From NCBI RefSeq assembly GCF_000013385.1, contig NC_007760.1, positions 1,675,001 to 1,739,000 of the forward strand: a stretch of 64,000 bases of DNA, in the 5' to 3' direction. Position numbers and translations under genes: made by a program. This stretch comes from Anaeromyxobacter dehalogenans 2CP-C (GTDB lineage: Bacteria; Myxococcota; Myxococcia; Myxococcales; Anaeromyxobacteraceae). Shown here in pieces: positions 1-7,939 of the stretch. Numbering within the stretch: the stretch's first letter is position 1; each line of letters starts with the position of its first letter. The notes below the pieces were generated by a model. That model was not told the DNA's origin. It saw only the letters and a list, made by a program, of their open reading frames with translations, and searched no databases.

Positions 1-442
1 CGGTCTCCCGCCTCCAGCCGCAGCGGACCACCAGCACCGACACGGTCGGGGGCAGCGCGACGAGCAGCGGGCTGTGCAGGCCGCCGGTCAGCGCCACCGA
101 CGCGAGCGCCATGGCGAGCGGCAGGCGGATGTCGGCGGCGTTCACGGCGGTGCAGAACGGGCCGTTCGCGCGGACGCAGGCGCGGGCCGCGTGCAGCGCC
201 AGCGCGAGGGCCAGGAGGCCCAGGAGGGCGAGCACGCGCCAGCGCGGGTAGCCCTGGAACCAGAGCAGCGCCGCGAAGCCGATCCACGCGGCGTACAGGG
301 CCACCACGAGCGCGGGCCGGCTCCGGCGCCACCGCTCGTCCGCCGCGGCCAGGTTCGAGCGGCGCAGGTGCTCCCGCTGCGCATGGGTGCCCATGCCCCG
401 ATCCTTCGCAAGATCCGGGCCCTGGGCGTTCGGCATCTCCAT
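1..442 (-). CDS. N-terminal part of a polytopic membrane protein, probable sensor histidine kinase (cut by window edge)
   Basis: From the ATG at 442 the leftward frame stays open to the window edge, about 147 codons. After a charged N-terminus of about 40 residues there are hydrophobic segments at about residues 43-61, 68-86, 106-120 and 123-139, so it is an inner-membrane protein. A GGLHSP motif between the last two segments resembles the GGLxSP signature of the multi-helix sensor modules of many kinases and cyclases; this is inference, since no kinase domain is visible. In-frame ATGs at 436 and 394 are alternative starts. It is divergent from the phosphoesterase gene at 626, so promoters for both probably lie in 443-625. 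Confidence 0.6.
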   Translation of the reverse strand, partial: MEMPNAQGPDLAKDRGMGTHAQREHLRRSNLAAADERWRRSRPALVVALYAAWIGFAALLWFQGYPRWRVLALLGLLALALALHAARACVRANGPFCTAVNAADIRLPLAMALASVALTGGLHSPLLVALPPTVSVLVVRCGWRRET

Positions 443-625
443 GGCCCGATTATCTGCGGGTCCGGCCTCGCCGGCCACCCCGCCTGTACGTCGGGCCGAC
501 AATCGGGGCGGCTCCTGTCCACGGACCCGACACGGCTGCGGCCCTGGGGAGAGCGGCTTTCGCCTGGGCCGAGCGCATTCGATGCCGCAGCGCGGCGGGG
601 CACGGTCCTTGCGGAGTGGAGGGGC

Positions 626-1435
626 ATGTCCCTGCGGCCCCAGCTCCCGGCGTCGGTCCGGAGCCCCCTCGGCGCGGTCGCCGCGCTGGCGGTGCTGGTC
701 TCGGGCTGCCTCGAGTACAGCCCGTACGCGCTCCCCGACGCCAAGGGCCTGAACCGGAAGGCGGTCGGGGCGCTCCTCGCGACGCCGCCGGCGGAGCCGC
801 TCCGCGTCGCGCTGCTCGGGGACACGCAGCTCGCGTTCGACGAGGCCGAGGACGCGGTCGGGGTGGTCAACGCCATGGAGGGCGTGTCGTTCGCGATCCA
901 GCTCGGCGACTTCACCGACCTGGGCCTGCTCCGCGAGTACGAGCTGATGCAGGACGTCTTCGAGGGCCTGCGGGTGCCGTGGCTGGTGGTGCTCGGCAAC
1001 CACGACATGCTCGGCGGCGGCGACGCGATCTACGACCGGCTGTTCGGCGCGCGCAACCTGGTGTTCACCTGGGGTCGAACCCGCTTCGTGCTGCTCGACA
1101 CCAACGCGCGCGAGTACGGGTTCCCGGAGGACGTCCCGGACCTCGACTGGCTCGCCGCGCAGCTCGCGCCGGACGGCGAGCACGACCGCGCGGTGGTGGT
1201 CGCGCACGTGCCGCCCTGGCACGAGGACTTCAACGCGGCGCTGCGCCAGCCGTACCTGGACCTGCTCGCCGCGCACGGCGTGACCGACTCGTTCTACGCG
1301 CACGTCCACCGCCAGGAGCTGCGCGAGGAGTCGGGCGTGCGGCTCTGGACGGCGGACGCGCTCACGGGGCGGTCGTTGCTGCTCCTCACGCTCCCGGCGG
1401 CCGGCGAGCCGGTGGTGGAGCAGGTGTCGTGGTGA
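626..1435 (+). CDS. Metallophosphoesterase-family lipoprotein
   Basis: A protein of 269 aa. The ATG at 626 follows a GGAGTGGAGGGG stretch and gives a lipoprotein signal with lipobox LVSGC (Cys28), so the mature protein is probably membrane-anchored outside the cytoplasm. Calcineurin-like phosphoesterase motifs follow in order: LLGDTQ, QLGDFTD, LGNHDM, VAHVPPWH and YAHVHRQ. The first motif has Gln where the family normally has His (DxH), so metal site 1 may be altered and activity is not certain. Substrate unknown. Its stop overlaps the GTG of the next gene (GTGA at 1432-1435), implying co-translation with the outer-membrane protein. Confidence 0.8.
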   Translation: MSLRPQLPASVRSPLGAVAALAVLVSGCLEYSPYALPDAKGLNRKAVGALLATPPAEPLRVALLGDTQLAFDEAEDAVGVVNAMEGVSFAIQLGDFTDLGLLREYELMQDVFEGLRVPWLVVLGNHDMLGGGDAIYDRLFGARNLVFTWGRTRFVLLDTNAREYGFPEDVPDLDWLAAQLAPDGEHDRAVVVAHVPPWHEDFNAALRQPYLDLLAAHGVTDSFYAHVHRQELREESGVRLWTADALTGRSLLLLTLPAAGEPVVEQVSW

Positions 1436-2070
1436 GGACCGCCCGCGCCCTGGCGCTCGCCGCCGCGCTGTCGGCCGCCCTCGGGGTCCCCGCGGCCGCG
1501 CGGGCCGAGGCCGAGCACGCCTCGCTCGATCGCTCCTACGAGCGCCCCGAGGGCCGCGATCGCCACTGGCTGCTCCCGGACCACCTCACCGCGCAGTTCG
1601 CGGGCAACGTGGGCTTCCTCGCGGTCGGCGGCGGCCACGCGTGGCGGGACGACCGCGTGCTCGGGGACCTCCTGTTCGGGTGGGTGCCGGCGTCGGTGGG
1701 CGGCACCGACATCTACCAGCTGTCGGCCAAGGTGACCTGGTCCCCCTGGATCGTCCGCCTCGGGCAGGGCTGGAAGGCGCGCCCGTTCACGGTCGGGCTC
1801 CAGGTGACCTACCTGCTCGGTGGCGAGTACTTCATCGTGCAGCCCAGCCGGTATCCGAGCGGCTACTACCCGGTGCCGACGGCGCTGCACCCGGGCCTGA
1901 CGCTCGGCACCAGCCTCACCGTCCCGAAGCGCTTCCTGGACGTGCCGGTGTCGCTCTACGCAGAGGGCGTGGCGCTCGGGCACATGCTCCGGGTGTGGGC
2001 CGCCAACCCGAGGACCCTCGGCCCCGCGGACGTGTTCAGCTTCACCGCAGGTGCACGCGTGAAGCTCTAG
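1432..2070 (+). CDS. Exported protein, probable outer-membrane beta-barrel
   Basis: A protein of 212 aa starting at a GTG that overlaps the phosphoesterase stop codon. Residues 1-25 form a signal peptide ending near AAARA. The mature part alternates polar and aromatic residues (for example the HLTAQFAGNVGFLAVGGGH stretch and a tyrosine-rich PSRYPSGYYPVP) and ends in a strand-like segment, FSFTAGARVKL, as outer-membrane barrels often do. I do not recognise a named family. The overlap with the upstream lipoprotein suggests the two act together in the envelope. A second GTG at 1429 is an equally possible start. Confidence 0.65.
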   Translation: MRTARALALAAALSAALGVPAAARAEAEHASLDRSYERPEGRDRHWLLPDHLTAQFAGNVGFLAVGGGHAWRDDRVLGDLLFGWVPASVGGTDIYQLSAKVTWSPWIVRLGQGWKARPFTVGLQVTYLLGGEYFIVQPSRYPSGYYPVPTALHPGLTLGTSLTVPKRFLDVPVSLYAEGVALGHMLRVWAANPRTLGPADVFSFTAGARVKL

Positions 2071-2190
2071 GGGCCCGGCGGGCGGGCGCCCGGACGGCGC
2101 CCGTGCGCGCGGACCGCGCCCGGCATCCCTCGCGCAGGGCGGGCTTCCGGGCCGTTGCCGCACGGGCGGGCGAGCTTCATCTCGTCGGGC

Positions 2191-3960
2191 ATGGTTCGCC
2201 GCGGGATGCTGCTCGCGCTGCTCGCCTCCGCCGCCGCGGGGTGCAACGACTACAACTTCAGCCCGGTCGGCCACTGCCTGCTGCAGCCCGGCAGCGTGCG
2301 GGTGCAGCTCTCCAAGGTGTCGAGCGCCGACATCCTGTTCGTGGTGGACGACTCCCCGTCGATGGACCCGAAGCAGGACGGCCTCGCCGCCAGCTTCAAG
2401 GACTTCATCACGCGGATGGTCCAGGCGAACACCGCGCGCGCGGCCCGCGGCCTCGACCCGGTGGACTTCCGGATCGCGGTGACCACCACGTCCGTGTTCT
2501 GGGCCGGGCCGAACGGCCGCTCGTGCGTGGCGGGGAGCGGCGGCAACCAGTGCTGCCGCACCTCGGCGTGCACCGACGTGGCCTCGTGCACGCCGGGGAC
2601 CGCCGCGGGCTGCGGCGGCGGACAGGTGTGCGTGACCACCCCCGTGCTCGACGCGGACGGGCTCCGCGTGACCGGCTCGAAGCAGCAGTGCTGCGCGCCG
2701 AGCGACTGCACCGACGCCGGGGCCGGCTGCGCGCCCGGCGACGCCTGCACCACGCTGCAGACCGGCTACTCGAACCCGTTCCCGTCCTCGTCGTTCTGCA
2801 CGCCAGGCTACGCGGTCGCCGGCGCGCCGTATCCGGCGGGCGCGCTCGTCTCCGCGCCCGGCAACCCGCGCCTGCTCGACTTCTCGAAGGATCTCGACTG
2901 GGCCTCCTGGGGCACCGCGACGCAGGACGCGCGGCTGACGCAGCTCGTCCAGCAGTTCGCGCAGAACATCAAGGTCGGGAGCTGCGGCTCGGGCCAGGAG
3001 CAGGGGCTCGAGGCGGGGCGGCTCGCGCTGCAGAAGGCGCTCGCCGGCCAGCTCCCCGGCGTCGCGCCGGGCACGTTCCCGCGGCCGGGCGCGAAGCTGG
3101 TGGTGGTGTGGGTGGGCGACGAGGACGACTGCTCCAGCCCCGCCGCCGCGCCGGTGCCCATGGCGACCTCGACCCCGGGCGCGGACGCGTGCGTCCTCGA
3201 CAAGCACCAGCCGGAAGGCGCGCAGCGCGAGTTCCCGGTGTCCGACTACGCCTCGTTCTTCGCCTCGCTGGTCCGGGCCGACGGCCCCGCCGACCTGGGC
3301 GCGGCGTTCATCGTGTCGAGCGTGCGCTGCGCCGACGGCTCCTACGCGGCCGCCGACTCCTGCAGCGGCACCGCCTCGTGCCCGGTGGCGCCGCCGCTCA
3401 CCTGCCACCCCGCCGCGCCCGCCTGCGGCGGCGCGTTCGCGGCCGGCGAGCGCTTCCTGCAGCTCGGCGATCAGCTCCGCGCCCGCGGCGTCGGCGTGGT
3501 CGAGGGCACGGTGTGCGACGCCTACCCGCCGAGCACGTTCGGCCCGGTGCTCTCGGCCATCGCGGACCTGGCGCGCCCGCTCGACGGCCTGCGCCTGCCC
3601 ACGCTCCCCGCCGCCCGCGCGGTGACGAACCTGCGCATCGCCGACGCCGCCGGGACCACCCGCCGGACGTGCGCCTACGGCACCGACTGGTGCTTCGTCG
3701 GCTGCGAGGACCCGAGCACCACCCCGGCCTGCCTCGCGGCCGGAACGTCCCAGTGCATCGCCATCGACCCGTCGGCGGCGTGCGTCGCGAACCCCGGCGA
3801 GACCTACGCGGCGGAGTACCTCGGCACGGTGCCCGCGGGCGGCTGCGCGAACGCCGGAGAGTGCGCGCAGGCGCTGGGCGGCAAGGAGGGCGACTGGGCC
3901 TGCCACGTCGAGCCCGGCGCGTCGCGCGGCAGCTGCGCCTGCGCCGGAAGCGGCGGGTAG
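2191..3960 (+). CDS. Cys-rich von Willebrand factor A domain lipoprotein
   Basis: A protein of 589 aa. I chose the ATG at 2191 over the one at 2155 because it gives a clean lipoprotein signal with lipobox AAAGC (Cys18). A vWA fold starts around residue 46 with FVVDDSPSM, whose D53-S55-S57 form an intact MIDAS metal-binding triad. A second vWA strand, VVVWVGDEDDCSS, lies near residue 305. Inserts rich in paired cysteines (QCCRTSACTD, QQCCAPSDCTD) and a Cys-rich tail suggest disulfide-stabilised EGF-like loops. Such proteins are abundant in myxobacteria and are assumed to bind surface partners; the ligand is unknown. It is preceded by a 120-bp gap and is probably a single-gene unit. Confidence 0.8.
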   Translation: MVRRGMLLALLASAAAGCNDYNFSPVGHCLLQPGSVRVQLSKVSSADILFVVDDSPSMDPKQDGLAASFKDFITRMVQANTARAARGLDPVDFRIAVTTTSVFWAGPNGRSCVAGSGGNQCCRTSACTDVASCTPGTAAGCGGGQVCVTTPVLDADGLRVTGSKQQCCAPSDCTDAGAGCAPGDACTTLQTGYSNPFPSSSFCTPGYAVAGAPYPAGALVSAPGNPRLLDFSKDLDWASWGTATQDARLTQLVQQFAQNIKVGSCGSGQEQGLEAGRLALQKALAGQLPGVAPGTFPRPGAKLVVVWVGDEDDCSSPAAAPVPMATSTPGADACVLDKHQPEGAQREFPVSDYASFFASLVRADGPADLGAAFIVSSVRCADGSYAAADSCSGTASCPVAPPLTCHPAAPACGGAFAAGERFLQLGDQLRARGVGVVEGTVCDAYPPSTFGPVLSAIADLARPLDGLRLPTLPAARAVTNLRIADAAGTTRRTCAYGTDWCFVGCEDPSTTPACLAAGTSQCIAIDPSAACVANPGETYAAEYLGTVPAGGCANAGECAQALGGKEGDWACHVEPGASRGSCACAGSGG

Positions 3961-3991
3961 GGCTCAGGCGAGCGACCTTCCGAGCTCCGCT

Positions 3992-4014
3992 CGCCCCGAG
4001 CCTGTCGAGGGGCG
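3992..4014. repeat. REP-like small palindromic element
   Basis: A 6-bp stem, CGCCCC / GGGGCG, flanks the 11-base core GAGCCTGTCGA. This core closely matches the GAGCCTGTCGA-type loop of short interspersed palindromes common in high-GC proteobacteria. It lies between the convergent vWA lipoprotein and pdxH genes, where it could also act as a weak bidirectional terminator. Confidence 0.4.
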
Positions 4015-4026
4015 GGCGGAGGCGCG

Positions 4027-4623
4027 CTAGGGCTGCAGCGCGCCCACCTCCCAGCCGTCGCCGCGCCGCACGTAGACGGTGCGGTGGTGCAGCCGGCCCG
4101 GCCCGGAGCGCCAGAACTCGATCCGCTCGGGCGCGACGAGATAGCCGCCCCAGAACGGCGGGCGCGGGATCTCGTCGCCCGGGAAGCGCGCCTCCACCTC
4201 GCGGACCGCCGCCTCCAGCTCGGCCCGGTCGCCGAGCGGCGCGCTCTGCCTGGACGCCCAGGCGCCCACGCGGCTCTCGCGCGGGCGCGAGCGGAAGTAG
4301 GCGTCGGCCTCGGCGTCGGGGAGCGGCGTGACCGCCCCCTCGACGCGCACCTGCTCCTCCAGCGCCGGCCAGTGGAAGCAGAGCGCGGCCCGCGGGTTCG
4401 CGGCGAGGTCGCGCGCCTTGCGGCTCTCGCGGTTCGTGAAGAACGCGAAGCCGCGCGCGTCGGCGGACTTCACGAGCACCATGCGCACCGAGGGCGCGCC
4501 GCGCGCGTCCGCGGTGGCGAGCGCGGCGGCGGTGGCGTCGTGGGGGGAGGCGGCCGCGGCGCGGGCGAGCGCGTCGCGGAAGCGCGCGATGGGGTCGGGG
4601 GCGGCGCTCGGCGGGAGGGGCAT
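4027..4623 (-). CDS. pdxH: Pyridoxine/pyridoxamine 5'-phosphate oxidase
   Basis: A protein of 198 aa, close to the usual length for this FMN enzyme. It oxidises pyridoxine or pyridoxamine phosphate to pyridoxal phosphate in the last step of PLP synthesis or salvage. The FMN-binding region VRMVLVKSADARGFAFFTN and the following SRKARDL stretch fall at about residues 46-75. The C-terminal signature IEFWRSGPGRLHHR is intact near residue 170. The ATG at 4623 is the first that gives the canonical short N-terminus ending in PDPIARFRDAL. The product supplies PLP, which is also the cofactor of the lysine 5,6-aminomutase encoded at 34972-37855 in this window. Confidence 0.92.
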   Translation of the reverse strand: MPLPPSAAPDPIARFRDALARAAAASPHDATAAALATADARGAPSVRMVLVKSADARGFAFFTNRESRKARDLAANPRAALCFHWPALEEQVRVEGAVTPLPDAEADAYFRSRPRESRVGAWASRQSAPLGDRAELEAAVREVEARFPGDEIPRPPFWGGYLVAPERIEFWRSGPGRLHHRTVYVRRGDGWEVGALQP

Positions 4624-4686
4624 GCCCGCGTTCTTGCCGCGCGCGCGCGCGATTTCAAGCGGCGCGCGGCCCGCGCCGCGCCGGGG

Positions 4687-4749
4687 CATCGTTCCAGTTG
4701 CGCAACAGAGAGGTGTCGAACGGCGTGCTGCGCGACGCGGGGAACGATG
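4687..4749. promoter_or_regulatory. Nested dyad upstream of the yceI-like gene
   Basis: A 9-bp inverted repeat, CATCGTTCC (4687-4695) and GGAACGATG (4741-4749), encloses a perfect 10-bp palindrome, GTTGCGCAAC (4697-4706). It sits 70-130 bp upstream of the yceI-like start at 4819 and about 65 bp beyond the pdxH start, so it could control either divergent gene. The regulator is not known. Confidence 0.4.
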
Positions 4750-4818
4750 GCAGATCACGGGGCGTCCGGACGGGCGGCGATGCCCCCGCCCACCAACGAC
4801 CGAAAGGAATCGCCTCCC

Positions 4819-5418
4819 ATGAAGAAGCTCCTGTCCGCGGCCCTCGCCCTCGCCCCCGCGCTCGCCCTCGCGGCGCCCAGCACCTGGACGCTCGACGCGT
4901 CCCACTCGAACGCGGGCTTCGCCGTGAAGCACCTCGTCATCTCCACCGTGCGCGGCACGTTCACGACGCTCTCCGGCAAGCTGGTGCTGGACGAGGCGAA
5001 CCTGGCGAAGTCCACGGTCGAGGCCACCATCGACGTGAACAGCATCGACACGCAGGTCCCGGATCGCGACGCGCACCTCAAGTCGCCCGACTTCTTCGAC
5101 GTCGCGAAGTACCCGACCATCACCTTCAAGTCCACGAAGGTCGCGAAGGCCGGCAAGGACGGCCTGAAGGTCACCGGCGACCTCACCATGCACGGCGTGA
5201 CCCGCCCGGTGACGCTCGACGTGACCGCGTCGCCCGAGGTGAAGGGCATGGGCGGCGAGACGCGCCGCGGCTACGCCGCGACCACCAAGGTGGATCGCAA
5301 GGACTTCGGCCTGGTGTGGAACAAGATGGTCGAGGCCGGCCCCGCGGTGGGCGACCAGGTCACCATCACGCTCGACCTCGAGGTGGTGAAGGACCAGCCG
5401 AAGACGGCGTCGAAGTAG
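4819..5418 (+). CDS. YceI-family periplasmic protein
   Basis: A protein of 199 aa with a signal peptide (MKKLLSAALALAPALALA) cleaved near residue 19. The mature part is a full YceI lipocalin-like domain: it begins with STWTLDASHSNAGFAVKH and carries the family landmarks DVNSIDT, HLKSPDFFD, FKST and GDLTMHGVTRPV. YceI proteins bind polyisoprenoids or similar hydrophobic ligands in the periplasm and are often induced by stress or acid; the ligand here is not known. A GAAAGGA ribosome site precedes the ATG by about 10 bases. A GC-rich hairpin follows the gene. Confidence 0.9.
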   Translation: MKKLLSAALALAPALALAAPSTWTLDASHSNAGFAVKHLVISTVRGTFTTLSGKLVLDEANLAKSTVEATIDVNSIDTQVPDRDAHLKSPDFFDVAKYPTITFKSTKVAKAGKDGLKVTGDLTMHGVTRPVTLDVTASPEVKGMGGETRRGYAATTKVDRKDFGLVWNKMVEAGPAVGDQVTITLDLEVVKDQPKTASK

Positions 5419-5441
5419 CTCCTCGCTGCGACGTGCCGTCG

Positions 5442-5474
5442 CCGGGCCGGCTCGCCACGCGCGGGCCGGCCCGG
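5442..5474 (+). terminator. Hairpin downstream of the yceI-like gene
   Basis: A perfect 10-bp stem, CCGGGCCGGC (5442-5451) and GCCGGCCCGG (5465-5474), is followed by the T-rich TGTCTCTT. It lies between convergent genes and is the likely end of the yceI transcript. Confidence 0.5.
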
Positions 5475-5509
5475 TGTCTCTTCGAGGCAAGCGCGGCGCC
5501 GCGCGCCGG

Positions 5510-6094
5510 TCAGGGCTGCGCCGGCGCGGCGGGCGCGGCCCGCCGCCGGAGCGGCGCCACGGTGCTCGCCTGCGGCCCCTCCTCGCCCGGCTCCTCCACG
5601 AACCGCACCGGGCTGCCGATCTCCAGCCGGTCGAAGCCGCCGCGCAGCACGCTGCGCGCGTCGAAGTAGATCTCGCGGTCGTCCGGCGTCCGCAGGAACC
5701 CGAAGCCCTCGCCGTGGAAGATGCGCGCGACCACCCCGTGCGGCGGCGCCTCGTGCGCCTTCACGCGGCCGTCCATGCGGCGCTGCCGGTCCTCGAGCTG
5801 GCGCCGCACGTCCCGGAACGCCGCGTTCAGCGCCGCGTACAGGTCGGCGCGGTCGCGGCTCCTGGGCGGCGCGCGGCCCACCACGGCGCGGCCGCCCGGG
5901 AACCTCAGCTCGATGCGGACCCGGTACTGGGCGCCGGCGTTGCGGTGGTGCCGGCTCGGCGCCTCCAGCGCGACCGTGCACCCGGTGATGCGCCCGTGGA
6001 AGCGCTCGAGCCGCCGGACCGCCTCGCGCACGCGCTCGGCGAGCGGCTCGGAGGGCTCCACGTGAATCCACGCCAGCTGCAGCGGGGTCTCCAT
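5510..6094 (-). CDS. Ribosome hibernation factor (HPF/RaiA domain) fused to a cold-shock domain
   Basis: A protein of 194 aa. The start at 6094 is fixed by a perfect AGGAGGTGA ribosome site six bases upstream; an ATG at 6115 lacks this. Residues 1-115 match the HPF/RaiA fold (IHVEPSEPLAERV, the ITGCTVALEAPSRHH region, FPGGRAVVG, then a basic DVRRQLEDRQRR helix), which binds the 30S decoding centre and silences ribosomes. Residues 118-185 form an OB-fold cold-shock domain with RNP1-like GEGFGFLRT and RNP2-like EIYFDARSV. The cold-shock domain takes the place of the dimerisation domain of long HPF, so it may add RNA binding rather than 100S dimer formation; this is inference. Confidence 0.85.
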   Translation of the reverse strand: METPLQLAWIHVEPSEPLAERVREAVRRLERFHGRITGCTVALEAPSRHHRNAGAQYRVRIELRFPGGRAVVGRAPPRSRDRADLYAALNAAFRDVRRQLEDRQRRMDGRVKAHEAPPHGVVARIFHGEGFGFLRTPDDREIYFDARSVLRGGFDRLEIGSPVRFVEEPGEEGPQASTVAPLRRRAAPAAPAQP

Positions 6095-6307
6095 GGTCAC
6101 CTCCTGCGTGGTCATTCGGATCGTACCGGCCGGCCGTGGTGCGGGGCCGGGTCCTTCGGGGAGCCGAGCGCCGGCGGAGGCGGCCGTGCGCCCGCCCGCT
6201 CCCTCGTCCGCGTGCGCCGGCGGGCGCAACCCAAGTGCGCTCGGCGCCTGCGGCGCGGCGCGCGCCGCCGCGTGCGCATGCTGGGGGCGCGCCGGGAGGA
6301 GGACGCC

Positions 6308-6790
6308 ATGGAGCTCGCCGCGGTCCGGATCGAGAAGCCCGAGGACGTGAACGTGGTGGTGGGGCAGGCCCACTTCATCAAGACCGTGGAGGACCTGCAC
6401 GAGGTCCTGGCCCAGAGCGCGCCCGCGCTGCGCTTCGGGATCGCGTTCTGCGAGGCGTCCGGGCCGCGGCTGGTGCGCCGCTCCGGGAACGCGCCGGACC
6501 TGGTGGACCTGGCCGTGCGGAACGCGCAGGCCATCGGCGCGGGCCACGCGTTCGTGGTGCTGCTGCGCGAGGGCTTCCCGGTGAGCGTCCTGAACGCGCT
6601 GAAGGCGGTGCCCGAGGTGTGCGCGGTCTTCTGCGCGACCGCGAACGACGTCGAGGTGCTGGTGGCGCAGACCGCGACCGGGCGCGGCATCGTGGGGGTG
6701 GTGGACGGCGGCGCGCCGCTCGGCGTCGAGGCCGAGGCCGACGAGGCCGAGCGGAAGGCGCTGCTGCGGCGCTTCGGCTACAAGCTCTGA
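6308..6790 (+). CDS. Adenosine-specific kinase family protein (COG1839 type)
   Basis: A protein of 160 aa starting MELAAVRIEKPEDVNVVVGQAHFIKTVEDLHE. It matches the small alpha/beta family annotated as adenosine-specific kinase, known best from archaea and some bacteria: FGIAFCEASGPRLVR, GNAPDLVDLA, GHAFVVLLREGFPVSVLNAL and the glycine-rich GRGIVGVVDGG are characteristic. The catalytic role is assigned from a few archaeal members and should be treated as family-level. It is monocistronic, divergent from the HPF fusion gene; a GGAGGA site sits 4 bases before the ATG at 6308. Confidence 0.8.
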   Translation: MELAAVRIEKPEDVNVVVGQAHFIKTVEDLHEVLAQSAPALRFGIAFCEASGPRLVRRSGNAPDLVDLAVRNAQAIGAGHAFVVLLREGFPVSVLNALKAVPEVCAVFCATANDVEVLVAQTATGRGIVGVVDGGAPLGVEAEADEAERKALLRRFGYKL

Positions 6791-6849
6791 GTCGCGACGC
6801 CCCGCCTCGCCGGTGGCGTCCGCGCGGCGGAGCGGGGTATCGGATCCGC

Positions 6850-7848
6850 ATGCCCGACGCCACCGAGCACCGCGTCCTCGTTCGCGCCGCCGAGCGCGGC
6901 GCCGCCCACACCACCGGCCACCCGTACGACCCTCGCGCCGAGGTGCACGGCTGGATGCTCTCGCGCGCGACCGGGCTCGGCCGCGTGGCGGTGAACCTCG
7001 CCTGGCTCGAGCCCGGCAAGGAGAGCGCCGTCTACCACCTGCACCACCGCGAGGAGGAGTGGGCGTACGTGCTCGAGGGGCGAGGCGTCGTCGAGCTGGA
7101 CGGGACCGATCACCCCATCGCCGCGGGGGACTTCGTCGCGCTCCCGCCCGGCGTGGCGCACCAGGTCCGCAACGACTCGACGGACGCGCGGCTCTGGCTG
7201 CTCGAGGGCGGCGAGGTGATCCCGGACGTGGAGGTGGCCGACTTCCCGAAGCTCGGGCGGCGCCTGGTCCGCACCGGGACGCGCCACGCGGTGTACCCGC
7301 TCGACGCCGAGGTGCCCTTCCTGCCGCCGGACGCCGAGCCGCCGCGCGAGCTGTTCGGGCTGCCGCCGCCCGGTGCCCGGCCGCGGTTGCTCGTGCGCGC
7401 GGGCGAGCGGGGCGAGGCGCGGCCGTACTCGCACCCGCAGAACCCGCGCTCCGAGGTCCGCCTGCAGTGGCTCTCGCGCCCCGCGCTGAAGCGCATCTCG
7501 GCCGGGATCGCGGCCGTGCCGGCCGGGCGGGAGTCGTTCGTGAAGCACGTGCACCGCCACGACGAGGAGTGGATGTACGTGCTCTCCGGCCGCGGCGTCG
7601 CGCTCCTCGGCGATCGCGAGGAGCCCATCGTCCCGGGCGACTTCCTCGGCTTCCGGCCCGGCGGCGAGCCGCACAACCTCCGCGCGGCAGCGGACGCCGA
7701 GCTGGTGTACCTGCAGGGCGGCGACGCCTGGTCGCGCGACACCATCGAGATCGTGGACATGCCCGAGCTCGGCCTGCGCAAGACGTTCGTGGGGACGCGC
7801 AGCGCCATGACCTTCCCGGTGGACGCCGCGCTGGAGGGGGAGACCTAG
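6850..7848 (+). CDS. Bicupin protein
   Basis: A protein of 332 aa with two cupin domains. The first has motif 1 HLHHREEEWAYVLEGRG (about residues 63-79) and motif 2 near PPGVAHQVRN. The second has HVHRHDEEWMYVLSGRG (about residues 235-251) and motif 2 near GGEPHNLRA. Both keep the His/His/Glu/His-type metal ligands, so each could hold a metal. The linker is Pro-rich. Two-domain cupins include oxalate decarboxylases and sugar or aromatic dioxygenases, but nothing here selects a substrate. The ATG at 6850 lacks a Shine-Dalgarno site and has a TATCGG hexamer 6 bases upstream, suggesting a leaderless transcript. Confidence 0.8.
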   Translation: MPDATEHRVLVRAAERGAAHTTGHPYDPRAEVHGWMLSRATGLGRVAVNLAWLEPGKESAVYHLHHREEEWAYVLEGRGVVELDGTDHPIAAGDFVALPPGVAHQVRNDSTDARLWLLEGGEVIPDVEVADFPKLGRRLVRTGTRHAVYPLDAEVPFLPPDAEPPRELFGLPPPGARPRLLVRAGERGEARPYSHPQNPRSEVRLQWLSRPALKRISAGIAAVPAGRESFVKHVHRHDEEWMYVLSGRGVALLGDREEPIVPGDFLGFRPGGEPHNLRAAADAELVYLQGGDAWSRDTIEIVDMPELGLRKTFVGTRSAMTFPVDAALEGET

Positions 7849-7939
7849 ACGGGCGCCCCGCGGGCGGCGACCCCGGAGCCGGCGTTGCCGGGCGACACTG
7901 TGCGTACAAGCCTTGGATCCTCGCGAGGGCGGAGGAGCC

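Noticed and set aside
1294-3906. Long minus-strand open frame antisense to the phosphoesterase, outer-membrane and vWA genes
   Set aside because: Low-complexity Arg/Ala/Gly composition without domain motifs; an artefact of high third-position GC. The plus-strand proteins have signal peptides and recognisable domains.
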